From an uncultured Kordiimonas sp. (GTDB lineage Bacteria > Pseudomonadota > Alphaproteobacteria > Sphingomonadales > Kordiimonadaceae), in the NCBI GenBank assembly GCA_947500295.1, contig CANMRM010000002.1:186001-250000 (forward strand): DNA of 64,000 nt, read 5' to 3'. Shown piece after piece: positions 34,685-43,765 of this stretch (positions are counted from its first letter, which is position 1; each line of letters starts with the position of its first letter). Under the pieces are notes generated by a model, which had not been told where the DNA came from, did not search any database, and saw only the letters and a list, made by a program, of their open reading frames with translations. A program made the position numbers and the translations under genes.

Positions 34685-36088
34685 TTACTCCTGCTCAGGC
34701 ACCGGTGCCTCAAACGCCCCCATGGGGCCCGGGAAGACCACCGGACTTTCCAGTCCGTCGTTGGCAACTGAGGCGACCCCAAAGAAATAATTGTCGATGA
34801 CAATATTATCGAGCGTCAGTTCGCGGGCGTCTTTGCCCACGGTCGTGCTCCACTGCCACTGTGCATCGGTTGTCAGGCGCCAGTAAACCTTGAATGCCCG
34901 CAGGTTGGCCATTTCACGGTCGTCACCACGCACCTGCCACTTGATGGTGGTTGACGGCCTGACGGCACCCTCAAGGGACACATCTGCCGGAAACGGAGGT
35001 GCGCCAGCCATGGACGCCAGCGTTACGACATTCAGTGCCGTGAGCTTGCGGGCATAGTCAAAGTCAACACCCTCAACCACATCACCATACTCAACACCGT
35101 TTTCTGTGCGCAGGTCCTGATGCTGGCGATTGTAATGCTCGTTGGTTTCCATGATGCGCACGCCGGGCATGCCCGCTTCGTTGAAAGGACGGTGGTGTCC
35201 ACCACGACCAAACCGGTCCAATCGGTAAATCATCATCACATCCAGATTCGGGATATATTCGTCCGCAAGGCGATCCACGAGACGCGCGATGTTCCGGCTC
35301 GGGCTGTCCACTTCGCCGCCCATAAAGCGCCGCATGCGCGCTTCACGCTCTGTTTCCGTCACGCGAGTTCCCTCGGAAAATACCCGGGCTGTTGTGTTGT
35401 TGATGACACCATTGATGCCGGAGATGTTGCCGATCATGTCGTTGTTGAGCACACCCATGACCCGCCAGCCCTGTTCGTTGGCGTGCGCGGTCAGCACCTC
35501 GCCGCCATACAGCCCCTGCTCCTCGCCGGACAGGCCTGCATACACGATCGTACCTGGAAACTTGGTCTTGCAGAGCACGCGCGCTGCCTCGATCGTTCCA
35601 GCCATGCCCGAGGCATTGTCATTCGCGCCCGGGCTGTCATCAGTAGAATTCAAGGGGTCCGAAACACGACTGTCGATATCGCCGGACATCACCACAACCC
35701 GGTCAGGATCAAGGATACCGCGCTGCACTGCGATGACATTGACCACTTCCGTGGGCACCGGGATGCGGCGCCCTGTGAAGGTGTCCGAAATCGTATAAAC
35801 ATCCAGCTGAGCTTCACAGGTTTCCGCAATGCGGTTGAATTCTGCCTCGATCCAGCGACGCGCGGCGCCTATGCCTCGGGTATCAGAAACCGTGTCGGAC
35901 AAAGTATGCCGCGTGCCGAAACCGGCCAGCTTTCGAATATCAGTTTCAATCCTGTCTGCCGAGACATCAGCGACAAAACCATGAAGTCGCTGCACCTCGG
36001 ATGGTGGATTTTCATGGTCCGAAGCACCAGCCGAAAACGTCATGGCGCCAGCCGTCGCCAAAGACAATAGCCTGCCTGTTAAATTCAT
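34685..36088 (-). CDS. Exported M28 family zinc aminopeptidase-like protein
   Basis: A 467-residue secreted peptidase with a signal peptide (about 1-22). M28 elements: SGDIDSRVSDP, GANDNASGMAG (metal Asp), LSGEEQGLYGG (catalytic and metal Glu pair), NNDMIGN (metal Asp) and HHRPFNEAG (metal His). The first element reads GDIDS where many members have GxHxDS, so the first metal-binding His is replaced by Asp; this variant may be a subfamily trait. A fibronectin-like C-terminal region follows. In a minus-strand run with the CHMI-like and DUF4399 genes. Confidence 0.88.
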   Translation of the reverse strand: MNLTGRLLSLATAGAMTFSAGASDHENPPSEVQRLHGFVADVSADRIETDIRKLAGFGTRHTLSDTVSDTRGIGAARRWIEAEFNRIAETCEAQLDVYTISDTFTGRRIPVPTEVVNVIAVQRGILDPDRVVVMSGDIDSRVSDPLNSTDDSPGANDNASGMAGTIEAARVLCKTKFPGTIVYAGLSGEEQGLYGGEVLTAHANEQGWRVMGVLNNDMIGNISGINGVINNTTARVFSEGTRVTETEREARMRRFMGGEVDSPSRNIARLVDRLADEYIPNLDVMMIYRLDRFGRGGHHRPFNEAGMPGVRIMETNEHYNRQHQDLRTENGVEYGDVVEGVDFDYARKLTALNVVTLASMAGAPPFPADVSLEGAVRPSTTIKWQVRGDDREMANLRAFKVYWRLTTDAQWQWSTTVGKDARELTLDNIVIDNYFFGVASVANDGLESPVVFPGPMGAFEAPVPEQE

Positions 36089-36123
36089 GAGTTAGCCCTC
36101 CCCAAATTTGACCTAAAGCCCGC

Positions 36124-36465
36124 CTAAAGCTGGCTTTTTGTATAGATTTCGCCGTCCAAATCGCGCACATCAACACTGACGGACGCATTATCGGGAAATC
36201 CTGATCGCATGGCATCGTGCACAGCAATCGCCAGCCGTTTCTTCGTTGGTTTGTCTCGACCGTCAATTAAATAAATCGTGACATGGGCAAAATCACCCGA
36301 TTGACCGCCGACAAGTGCGTTTTCATAGCGTCTGAGACGAACCTTAATGGTGGGCTCATCAAACAAACCGGTTTCCAACGCCGCTGTGTGCAGAGTGTGC
36401 ATCAACTCCTGATCGGAGAGACCACCAGCTGGCGGATTTGTATATTCGAGAATGAGATGTGGCAT
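36124..36465 (-). CDS. 5-carboxymethyl-2-hydroxymuconate isomerase-like protein (tautomerase superfamily)
   Basis: A 113-residue protein starting MPHLILEYT, so the mature N-terminus is the catalytic Pro of the 4-oxalocrotonate tautomerase superfamily. Its length and the RRYENALVGGQSGDFAHVTI segment fit the CHMI family. No homoprotocatechuate pathway genes accompany it, so the substrate is uncertain. Nineteen bases after the DUF4399 gene and 35 before the M28 gene. Confidence 0.85.
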   Translation of the reverse strand: MPHLILEYTNPPAGGLSDQELMHTLHTAALETGLFDEPTIKVRLRRYENALVGGQSGDFAHVTIYLIDGRDKPTKKRLAIAVHDAMRSGFPDNASVSVDVRDLDGEIYTKSQL

Positions 36466-36484
36466 ATCGCTATTATCTGCCCGG

Positions 36485-36925
36485 CTATCGTGTAACGGTA
36501 ATGGTAATTGGCTTGGAATAGATCGCCGGTTTGTGCGGCAGATGGTTCTGGTCGCCCAGCAGCAGTTGCAGCGTGTGCTGCCCAGCTGGCAACTCGATCA
36601 GCGCTTCGGTTTGCCCGCCCCCAAAATGGATGTGATTTTCGTCCGCAACAATGTTTTCATCCAGCGCCGGCAGCGGCACGTTAATCAGCAAATGATGGTG
36701 GCCTGTGCCTTCTTTTTCCACGCCTGCGGGCGCCACACCCATGCCGCGCAAGCCAAATTTAATCCGGACCGGACTCGTCACACGCGCACCATCCGCAGGG
36801 GCTATGAAGTATAGCTCCGTTCCTGGAACAGATGGTGTGGTGAAGTCCTGCGCACCCCCTTGTTGACCCAAACCAAGGGTGAGAGCCAGAAGAGCGATTA
36901 ATTTCATTGTTTTGGTGGTGAGCAT
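36485..36925 (-). CDS. DUF4399 protein, exported
   Basis: A 146-residue periplasmic protein with a signal peptide ending near residue 25. The mature part has the DUF4399 pattern VTSPVRIKFGLRGMGVAPAG, GTGHHHLLIN and the PAGQHTLQLLLGDQNH segment, an Ig-like fold with His residues that may bind metal. Start ATG 36925 has AGGAG six bases upstream. Function unknown. Located in the same run as the CHMI and M28 genes. Confidence 0.85.
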   Translation of the reverse strand: MLTTKTMKLIALLALTLGLGQQGGAQDFTTPSVPGTELYFIAPADGARVTSPVRIKFGLRGMGVAPAGVEKEGTGHHHLLINVPLPALDENIVADENHIHFGGGQTEALIELPAGQHTLQLLLGDQNHLPHKPAIYSKPITITVTR

Positions 36926-36978
36926 GTCATTCTCCTGCGTAATACCGGCTTTTTCCATTCTTACGGTTGGCCCGCTTG

Positions 36979-37836
36979 TCAGATTTCACTTTTCTTCATG
37001 CCGGCCCAGGTTCGCAATTGCTGAACGCACCGTCTGTATACAGGCTTGGGCTTAAAGCGAATAAAGTGAGCAACGGATGTGGAATGCTGGGTCCAGCCCT
37101 TGGAAATAAAGCGACCTAAAAGCCAATAGCCTTTACTTTTTTCCTGTTCGCTTAAATTTGTGATCGGGTCATACTTGATGCGTCGCGACATATAGGTTGT
37201 GACCATCAGCATCCCCTCTTCCGGCTGATACTGCGCAGGTCGCATGTTCTGCCGTGCCATTGCCGCGCTCCAAACAGGTTCGTCGGCCATCTGGGCATTC
37301 ATGTCGCGGTGCTGAACAAACAACACATCAAGCGCATTATCCCGCAAGTCCCGTACAACAGCCAGGAACGCATCAAGGTCGTCACCTTTCCTGAAATACA
37401 TAACGCCACTGTTCATATAGACCATGTAAGACAAGCCAAGCTTCAGACATACATCTGCTATGTCAAAAGTATACCACGTACCCGACTCTTCGATACTGCC
37501 GGCTACATTAAAACACTGACCAGCCAATTTCTCCCAATGGCGATCCATATCCTTTTTGAGGATGAGGCAGTCCGAATCCAGGAATACCGTCTCCTGGTAA
37601 GGAAGAAAGTCAGGCACATCCAATTTACCGGCGCAGCCAACACCCAATGTGCCCGGCAATGCAACAATGATGCGATCAAAGAGCTTTTTTTCTTCAGCCG
37701 TAAGCTTCGCTGCATCATCACACAGCAGACTGATCGGCCGCTTCGCATCATTCAGGCGCACACTCAACGCGATATTTGCGGCGGCATCGAAATACTGGCG
37801 ATCCCCGGTTGCGAGCGTCAGGTAGCCCTGGGACAT
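36979..37836 (-). CDS. GT-A fold glycosyltransferase-like protein
   Basis: About 285 residues. N-terminal GYLTLATGDRQYFDAAANIA resembles the nucleotide-sugar-binding start of GT8-like enzymes and FLDSDCLI provides the DxD metal motif near residue 90. The middle holds MNSGVMYFRKG, typical of such enzymes. No signal peptide or membrane helix. Start uncertain: ATG 37836, or TTG 37848 with GGGAAG upstream. Acceptor unknown; no other polysaccharide gene is contiguous except a second glycosyltransferase 1.3 kb away. Confidence 0.7.
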   Translation of the reverse strand: MSQGYLTLATGDRQYFDAAANIALSVRLNDAKRPISLLCDDAAKLTAEEKKLFDRIIVALPGTLGVGCAGKLDVPDFLPYQETVFLDSDCLILKKDMDRHWEKLAGQCFNVAGSIEESGTWYTFDIADVCLKLGLSYMVYMNSGVMYFRKGDDLDAFLAVVRDLRDNALDVLFVQHRDMNAQMADEPVWSAAMARQNMRPAQYQPEEGMLMVTTYMSRRIKYDPITNLSEQEKSKGYWLLGRFISKGWTQHSTSVAHFIRFKPKPVYRRCVQQLRTWAGMKKSEI

Positions 37837-37925
37837 TTCACTTGCCAATTCCTGCTTCCCGCCTTAGTGAGCTCAAAACTTGAGTGATACACTTAATACC
37901 GCCCAAGGCGAAAAGGAAAGCCATA

Positions 37926-38471
37926 ATGGCAAAACTACAGCTCGTATTTGCACCGGACCCCATATTCAAACGGAAATCCGAAAAGGTCACCGATTTTAAT
38001 GAAGAGCTTAAAGATCTTACCAGTGAAATGCTGGAGGTGCTCTACCGGGAGAAAGGGATTGGGCTTGGGGCCAACATGGTGGGTGTTCTGCAAAGAATTA
38101 TCGTGGTCGATCTGCAGGAGAATGGTGAACGGTCTCCCGTTGTTTGCATCAATCCCGAGATACGTTCCAGATCCGAAGACACCACAACACGGGAAGAAGC
38201 TTCGCTGTGTTTTCCCGGCGTTCGCGCTGAGGTCGAACGCCCGAGCCATATAGAGCTGATTTATCAAAATGTTGACGGTGAAACACAAACCATGGAGGCA
38301 GAGGGATGGCTCGCCACTGTTATCCAGCACGAGATGGAATATCTGGATGGCAGAACGTTTTTGGACAACCTGTCAAAACTGAAACGCGACCGCCTGATCA
38401 AAAAGATGCTCAAAGACATGAAACATGCACAGGATTGCGGCGACCCACATTGCGGTCACCATCACCACTGA
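37926..38471 (+). CDS. Peptide deformylase-like protein with altered metal site and His/Cys tail
   Basis: 181 residues with the deformylase fold, but all three signature motifs are changed. Motif 1 is GIGLGANMVG (the usual Gln is Met51); motif 2 is EASLC in place of EGCLS (metal Cys becomes Ser93, with a Cys two residues later); motif 3 is HEMEYLDG in place of HExxHLxG (second metal His becomes Tyr139). Only H135 and E136 remain. The C-terminus is HAQDCGDPHCGHHHH, rich in metal-binding residues. It is unlikely to be a normal Fe2+ deformylase. AGGA lies nine bases before ATG. Divergent from the glycosyltransferase and convergent with the DoxX gene; no fmt is near. Confidence 0.85.
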   Translation: MAKLQLVFAPDPIFKRKSEKVTDFNEELKDLTSEMLEVLYREKGIGLGANMVGVLQRIIVVDLQENGERSPVVCINPEIRSRSEDTTTREEASLCFPGVRAEVERPSHIELIYQNVDGETQTMEAEGWLATVIQHEMEYLDGRTFLDNLSKLKRDRLIKKMLKDMKHAQDCGDPHCGHHHH

Positions 38472-38487
38472 AACCAGCAACAGCCTC

Positions 38488-38874
38488 CTAGCGTGGTTCG
38501 AACAAGGCCCTGTATTTCTCCCGATAAGTCCAGGCGAGATAGGCATTCAGGAAAGCATAGACAAAAGGTATTGGCGCAATCGTTCCAGGGTCCAGCACCA
38601 CTTTGAACAAAACAAAGTTAACACTGAGCGGCGCAATAAGCAGCAACCCCAGCGCTGCATATCTGTTGAAAACCAGCATTAAGCCAGCAAGCAATTCTAT
38701 AACGCCGACGACCTTAGTCACATAGCCTGCATCAATAATGGCTTGTTCAAACGCCATATGCGCATCCGGCGTACCTGGCAGCGGCGTTGATTGTTCGAAA
38801 TTCACATAGCCCAGCAACAGCAGGACAACTCCGAACAAAATGCGGACTATCGCCGGAATCGAGATGTTTTTCAT
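38488..38874 (-). CDS. DoxX family membrane protein
   Basis: A 128-residue protein with four hydrophobic helices and the pattern VIELLAGLMLVFNRYAALGLL, typical of small DoxX/DoxD-related proteins. Reported roles differ between family members and none can be assigned here. Start ATG 38874 with GGAAGGGG upstream. Stands alone. Confidence 0.78.
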   Translation of the reverse strand: MKNISIPAIVRILFGVVLLLLGYVNFEQSTPLPGTPDAHMAFEQAIIDAGYVTKVVGVIELLAGLMLVFNRYAALGLLLIAPLSVNFVLFKVVLDPGTIAPIPFVYAFLNAYLAWTYREKYRALFEPR

Positions 38875-39130
38875 TGCCAATCCCCTTCCTGCCGATCATG
38901 GCCCACCTGTTAAGGCAGCGCCACAAAAAAGCGTGGCCGCTTGCAGGCCTGCTTCCCTGTCTTACTTGGAGATAGTCCACGCCAGTTGCACATAGGAAAA
39001 AACGATCAGAATGCGCACACGTTAATAATTGTCTGCTCCATGCAACCGTGAAAGAACGGCGAGCAATTATGGGCGGCCTTACTACGATTGGTGATTGGGC
39101 CTGAAACTCCATGTCTAGCAGTATCTATCT

Positions 39131-40237
39131 ATGCCAGATCGCCAGAGCCTCAGACTGATCTTCTTAACTCACGCTTCAGATGATGCGGAGCAGTGGCCGT
39201 TTTACGAGGCCTTTCGATCCGTCGGATTCGATGTGAGGGTATTCTGCAGAAACATGTCCCTTCGCTATTCGAGGCGGCTGCGCCTCATAACGGTAGTGTG
39301 GCCTAAACTGGTTTGGTCCGGCTTCTCCCTCGCCAACAAAGCGGCCTCACACCTTTGCGCTGATAGTATTGTGACCGCGCACGATCATATATTGCTGCTG
39401 ACCTTCAAGATAACACGTTGTTTCCGGCCAAGGCTCCGGTGCACACCACACAAATTGGTATTGCATGGTTTCATTTATTCCCAGCCCCGGTCACGTTGGC
39501 TTCGACCAGTCAAAAAGGTCTACTATCGCCTGCTTTTCAAAAACACCGATCTGGTTATCTGCCATTCGAAGCATGAAATTAAACCTATTTCGCAATTGGT
39601 CACGATGAACGAGACGCGTGTGGCCGCCGTACACTTCGGAATTGGACAGGGCAGAATTATAGGTGACTGGTGGCAGGCCTATCAAAAAACCAGACAAGAC
39701 AAAAATCTTGAACGAAGAAAAACCGTCATCATTTCCGCCGGCCGGTCGTCCCGGGATTATCAAACACTGTGCAAGGCGATGGAATTGCTTGGTGATGGTT
39801 TCCACTGTGATGTTGTGTGCGATAACCTGGAAAGCATGCCCCCGCATCTGGAAGGACCAAATGTTGCTGTGCATCGCTCAGTCTACGGTAACGCTTACAC
39901 AAGTATGATCATAGAATCCGACATTGTCGTGATACCTCTATCCGAAAGAGAGATTTCCGCCGGACAAATGGTCCTTTTGCACGCTTTGGCATCCGGAAAA
40001 CCTATCGTAATAACGGATACACCTACATCTGGCGAATATGTACAGGAAAGCAGGTTTCTTAGGCTGGTTCCTCCGGGAGACCATGAGGCTATCGCTGACG
40101 CCGTTCGTATGATCAGCGATCAGATACCGTTATCATTTGAGGACAGGCATGAGATTAGAAAACTTTTCGAGAACCAGTTCTCGGACACCGCACATGGTAT
40201 GGGCGTCCTTGGTGTTTATCGAAGCAGTCTCTGGTAG
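39131..40237 (+). CDS. Glycosyltransferase (GT4-like, GT-B fold)
   Basis: A 368-residue protein with a Rossmann-like N-domain (RLIFLTHASDDAEQWPFYEA) and a C-domain with the donor-site pattern VVIPLSEREISAGQMVLLHA followed by ALASGKPIVITDT, which corresponds to the E-x7-E region of GT4 enzymes. The first Glu of that motif is not obvious. No signal peptide. The acceptor is unknown and the gene stands alone in a gap between DoxX and rpsI. Base composition looks somewhat more AT-rich than its neighbours. Confidence 0.78.
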   Translation: MPDRQSLRLIFLTHASDDAEQWPFYEAFRSVGFDVRVFCRNMSLRYSRRLRLITVVWPKLVWSGFSLANKAASHLCADSIVTAHDHILLLTFKITRCFRPRLRCTPHKLVLHGFIYSQPRSRWLRPVKKVYYRLLFKNTDLVICHSKHEIKPISQLVTMNETRVAAVHFGIGQGRIIGDWWQAYQKTRQDKNLERRKTVIISAGRSSRDYQTLCKAMELLGDGFHCDVVCDNLESMPPHLEGPNVAVHRSVYGNAYTSMIIESDIVVIPLSEREISAGQMVLLHALASGKPIVITDTPTSGEYVQESRFLRLVPPGDHEAIADAVRMISDQIPLSFEDRHEIRKLFENQFSDTAHGMGVLGVYRSSLW

Positions 40238-40313
40238 TTCTTTAAACTGAGCGCCGCAAATTACCCTGACTGACACGCTCAGCCAAGCATCAGGCCTTCT
40301 CTCTTTTGATCAA

Positions 40314-40345
40314 TAAAAAAAGGCCGCTCCAAAGAACGGCCTTTT
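40314..40345 (-). terminator. Bidirectional terminator between the glycosyltransferase and rpsI
   Basis: Stem AAAAGGCCG/CGGCCTTTT with a ten-base loop. On the minus strand it is followed by a run of T, as expected for the end of rplM-rpsI. Confidence 0.88.
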
Positions 40346-40409
40346 AAACTCGAAACAGAATTGATTGGTACTCGAAACAAATACTCGGAACAAAAACTCT
40401 GAAACAGGT

Positions 40410-40889
40410 TTAACGCTTGGAGAACTGGAACGAACGGCGAGCTTTTGCTTTACCGTATTTCTTCCGTTCAACAACCCGGCTGTCGCGGGTCAGGAAGCCG
40501 GCTGCTTTAAGCGCTGCCCTCAACTCCGGCTCAGCGAGCTGGATTGCCTGAGAGATACCGTGCTTAACTGCACCAGCCTGGCCTGAAAGGCCACCACCCT
40601 TGACAGTTGCAATAACGTCATACTGGTTTTCGCGACCAGCGACTTGAAATGGCTGGTTCACGATCAAACGAAGCGTTGGACGTGCGAAGTAAACTTCCTG
40701 GTCACGGCCGTTAACCGTGATTTTGCCAGATCCTGGCTTGATCCATACGCGTGCAACAGCGTCTTTCCGTTTGCCAGTCGCGTACGAACGGCCCTGGTCG
40801 TCAACTACAGCTGTGCGCTCTACCGGAGCTGCTTCAACAGCTGCGCCCGCTTCGCCGGTCAGTTCTTTAAGGTCTTGAAGGTCGGCCAT
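40410..40889 (-). CDS. rpsI: 30S ribosomal protein S9
   Basis: Small-subunit protein whose C-terminal tail (here ...RRSFQFSKR) reaches the P-site tRNA. The 159-residue protein has an N-terminal extension of about 33 residues, as in other alphaproteobacteria, then the core [14 protein letters not shown] and [11 protein letters not shown]. Five bases downstream of rplM. Confidence 0.98.
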   Translation of the reverse strand: MADLQDLKELTGEAGAAVEAAPVERTAVVDDQGRSYATGKRKDAVARVWIKPGSGKITVNGRDQEVYFARPTLRLIVNQPFQVAGRENQYDVIATVKGGGLSGQAGAVKHGISQAIQLAEPELRAALKAAGFLTRDSRVVERKKYGKAKARRSFQFSKR

Positions 40890-40894
40890 GTCGC

Positions 40895-41353
40895 TTACCT
40901 CTTATTCTTCGGGTTCATAGCAGCAACATCAAGCACTGTTGGCTCTTGTGCGGCATGAGGATGGTCGGTACCGGCATATACCCGCAGGTTGCGAAGTTGC
41001 TGGCGGCCAAGCGGTCCTTTCGGGATCATGCGCTCGATCGCTTTTTGAACAACACGCTCAGGGAACTTGCCGCTCAGGATTTCACCGGCTGTCGCCGATT
41101 TGATCCCGCCCGGGTGTCCGGTGTGACGGTAGTAAACTTTGTCAGCCAGTTTTTTGCCGGTCAGTTTCACTTTCTCGGCATTAACAACAATGACATTGTC
41201 ACCGCAGTCCAGGTGCGGTGTGTAGGAAGGCTTGTGCTTGCCACGAAGAACTACAGCAACGGCTTGCGCCAGACGACCGAGAACTACATCCTCGGCATCC
41301 ACAATCAGCCATTTCTTTTCGATCTCCGAAGGTTTTGCGGAATAGGTTTTCAT
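40895..41353 (-). CDS. rplM: 50S ribosomal protein L13
   Basis: Early-assembly large-subunit protein of 152 residues with the signature [14 protein letters not shown] and [20 protein letters not shown]. First gene of the rplM-rpsI operon; its promoter is at 41455-41482. Confidence 0.98.
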   Translation of the reverse strand: MKTYSAKPSEIEKKWLIVDAEDVVLGRLAQAVAVVLRGKHKPSYTPHLDCGDNVIVVNAEKVKLTGKKLADKVYYRHTGHPGGIKSATAGEILSGKFPERVVQKAIERMIPKGPLGRQQLRNLRVYAGTDHPHAAQEPTVLDVAAMNPKNKR

Positions 41354-41454
41354 CGCAAGGTTACCTCAGGTTACAGCCGGGTATCATTCCCGACCAACTG
41401 CTTCAAATAACGAACACTGCCAATTGGCACCGTTCTAATCTCGTTAAGGCGCGC

Positions 41455-41482
41455 AATATAGGGAAGTCTGGCACTCTGTCAA
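41455..41482 (-). promoter_or_regulatory. Sigma-70-type promoter of rplM-rpsI
   Basis: On the minus strand TTGACA (41482-41477), a 16-base spacer and TATATT (41460-41455), about 100 bases before the rplM start. Confidence 0.78.
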
Positions 41483-41654
41483 TGCATAAAATTTCAACAA
41501 ATTTACTAATTATACTGTTACTTCAATAAGTTAAAAATACGGTATTTATTTACCCCATCACTAATGCCCCTTTCAGCGCCGGCGTATTCGTTTGATTTAA
41601 GTAATTAAGTGATATTATAACAAAAACAACTCACTCCATACCAAGGAACGTTTC
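41483..41654. other. AT-rich gap before the beta-propeller gene
   Basis: The 301-base gap between rplM and the beta-propeller gene contains the rplM promoter and this AT-rich stretch. It must carry the promoter of the plus-strand gene. No coding frame or clear inverted repeat was seen. Confidence 0.4.
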
Positions 41655-42599
41655 ATGCCTTTTCTAAACAGGACTTGCAGTTGCTTCATTTGGCTGGCCC
41701 TGGCCACCACTTTTGTATCCGCCGCCAGCTCAAGAACATATGCGGACACCTCCCTTGTCGCCATCAACCAAAAGCACTCTGACAACGAAGCCGCCAAATT
41801 GGCCCCAGGCATGATTTCCACGGACGAATTTGAGGAACTCAATGCTGTTTTTTCCCCCGATGGACGGGAGTTTTATTTTTGTCGGGTGGTCGATGGCGTC
41901 TACCGGCTGTTTCAAATGAACAAACAACCGTCTGGATCCTGGAGCAAACCGAAGCGGGTCCACCTCAAGGAACGGGATGCATACGAAATTGTTGACCCCT
42001 GGATTACGCCGGATGGGCAACACATGCTCTATATCTCCAACGCACCCGTAGATGGCTTCCCGGATGGATCCGTGAACATCTGGGCAATGCAGCGGGAGGG
42101 GGAAGATTGGGGTGCCCCGGAAGTATTGCCCAAACCTGTTAATTCAGATGGTAACGAAATCTATCCTATGCCGGTCAATAGCGGAAACCTGTATTTCAAT
42201 TCAACGCGCATCAACAGGGGTAATGACCGGGACATCTACGTCTCGGTCCAGGAACAGGGTGCCTATAGGGAGCCAGTCAATCTGGGGCCGCCGGTTAGTT
42301 CCCCCTACCGCGAAGGCGATGTGTATGTCGCGCCGGATGAGAGCTTTCTGATCGTAACATCCGCCAAACCCGGTGGTTTTGGCCGTTCTGATCTATATAT
42401 CAGTTACCGACAAGACAATGGCACATGGGGAGAAACAATAAACCTCGGACCCAAGGTGAATTCTGAACACTATGATTACACGCCAGTTGTTTCACCTGAC
42501 GGCAAGTATTTCTTCTTCACACGTGAGGGTGACATTTATTGGATTCCGACAAATAGTATTGGCATTGAAGCAAGTGACCACAGGCAAAATCACAGATAA
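41655..42599 (+). CDS. Exported PD40-repeat beta-propeller protein
   Basis: A 314-residue protein with a signal peptide (about 1-30, ending TYA). At least four PD40/TolB-like repeats can be read: FSPDGREFYFCR, ITPDGQHMLYIS, VAPDESFLIVTSAK and VSPDGKYFFFTREGDIYW. Such propellers bind proteins or carbohydrates. No partner gene is evident. ATG has AAGGAACG upstream. It ends 84 bases before the MDR gene, so co-transcription is possible but not shown. Confidence 0.8.
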   Translation: MPFLNRTCSCFIWLALATTFVSAASSRTYADTSLVAINQKHSDNEAAKLAPGMISTDEFEELNAVFSPDGREFYFCRVVDGVYRLFQMNKQPSGSWSKPKRVHLKERDAYEIVDPWITPDGQHMLYISNAPVDGFPDGSVNIWAMQREGEDWGAPEVLPKPVNSDGNEIYPMPVNSGNLYFNSTRINRGNDRDIYVSVQEQGAYREPVNLGPPVSSPYREGDVYVAPDESFLIVTSAKPGGFGRSDLYISYRQDNGTWGETINLGPKVNSEHYDYTPVVSPDGKYFFFTREGDIYWIPTNSIGIEASDHRQNHR

Positions 42600-42683
42600 T
42601 GTTTTCCGGGTTCGGATACCGCCCTATATCCCGATCAATGGTCCGTAACTAAAAGCCCAACTCAGGGAAAGGAAATCAATGCC

Positions 42684-43694
42684 ATGAAAAACAAACAAAT
42701 CTTGCTCAAAAGCCGACCAAACGGCTGGCCAACCGCGGACAATTTCGAATTGGCGGAAAGCGCAATCCCGGAGCCCGCAGCCGGACAGATGGTGATTGAA
42801 ACAAGTTATATGTCTGTGGACCCCTATATGCGGGGCAGGATGAATGACACAAAAAGTTACGTGCCGCCGTTTGAACTCGGCAAGGTTATGCAAGCGGGTA
42901 TTGTTGGGAAAGTCATCGCATCCAACGGAGGCAAGTTCGACGTTGGCACCTATGTCGGCGGAATGGGCGACTGGGCCAACTATACACTGACGGATGCCAC
43001 TGGTTTTCACCCCGTGGACCCCAGTCTTGCCCCCCTGTCCTACTATCTCGGCATTCTCGGCATGCCCGGAATGACGGCCTACGTCGGCCTGAAGGGTGTC
43101 GCTGAAATGAAAGAAGGTGAAAACCTGTTTGTTTCAGCAGCATCCGGTGCTGTTGGACAGGTCGTTGGCCAAATCGGGAAAAACATGGGATGCCATGTTG
43201 CTGGCAGCGCAGGTTCGGATGAGAAAGTGGCGTACCTGAAGGATGAGCTGGGATTTGACGCGGCCTTCAATTACAAGACCGACGATATTTTCAAGTCGAT
43301 GAAGGGCTGCAATCCAAAGGGAATTGACGTCTATTTTGAAAATGTCGGGGGGCCACAGCTGGAAGCAGTTATTGCCAACCTGAACTTCAATGCCCGCATC
43401 GCCCTTTGCGGCATGATATCCATGTACAATGCGACCCTTGAAGATATGCCCCCAGGCCCCCGCAACATGGCCCTTCTTGTCGGGCGCAGCGCGCGCATGC
43501 AGGGTTTCATCGTTTCCAATTATCCTGAACTAGGACGGGAATGGGTGCAACTGGCTGCCGGATGGCTGAAGGAAGGCAAGCTCAAGTATCATGAAAGTGT
43601 CGCTGACGGCATCGAGAACGCGCCGCAGGCCTTCATTGATATGATGCAGGGTAAAAATTTCGGCAAACAGGTTGTGAAATTGTCCGACGCATAG
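42684..43694 (+). CDS. Zinc-independent NADP-dependent MDR oxidoreductase (CurA/LTB4DH-like)
   Basis: A 336-residue medium-chain reductase that probably reduces the double bond of enones or related compounds with NADPH. Conserved segments are YMSVDPYMRGRM, the dinucleotide motif AASGAVGQVVGQIGK near residues 152-166, and YFENVGGPQLEAV. Zinc ligands of alcohol dehydrogenases are absent. The ATG has GGAAATCAATGCC upstream. A terminator follows. Confidence 0.92.
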   Translation: MKNKQILLKSRPNGWPTADNFELAESAIPEPAAGQMVIETSYMSVDPYMRGRMNDTKSYVPPFELGKVMQAGIVGKVIASNGGKFDVGTYVGGMGDWANYTLTDATGFHPVDPSLAPLSYYLGILGMPGMTAYVGLKGVAEMKEGENLFVSAASGAVGQVVGQIGKNMGCHVAGSAGSDEKVAYLKDELGFDAAFNYKTDDIFKSMKGCNPKGIDVYFENVGGPQLEAVIANLNFNARIALCGMISMYNATLEDMPPGPRNMALLVGRSARMQGFIVSNYPELGREWVQLAAGWLKEGKLKYHESVADGIENAPQAFIDMMQGKNFGKQVVKLSDA

Positions 43695-43721
43695 ATAGTT
43701 GCTTTTATAAACAGACACAAA

Positions 43722-43753
43722 AGGCCGGCAGTATTTTCTGTCGGTCTTTTTTT
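43722..43753 (+). terminator. Rho-independent terminator after the MDR gene
   Basis: Stem GGCCGGCAG/CTGTCGGTC with two G-T pairs, six-base loop, followed by a run of T. Confidence 0.82.
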
Positions 43754-43765
43754 AAGCCCTTGCCC

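Noticed and set aside
35120-36070. 316-residue plus-strand open frame inside the M28 peptidase gene
   Set aside because: Antisense shadow; rich in His/Arg as expected from the reverse of a conserved gene.
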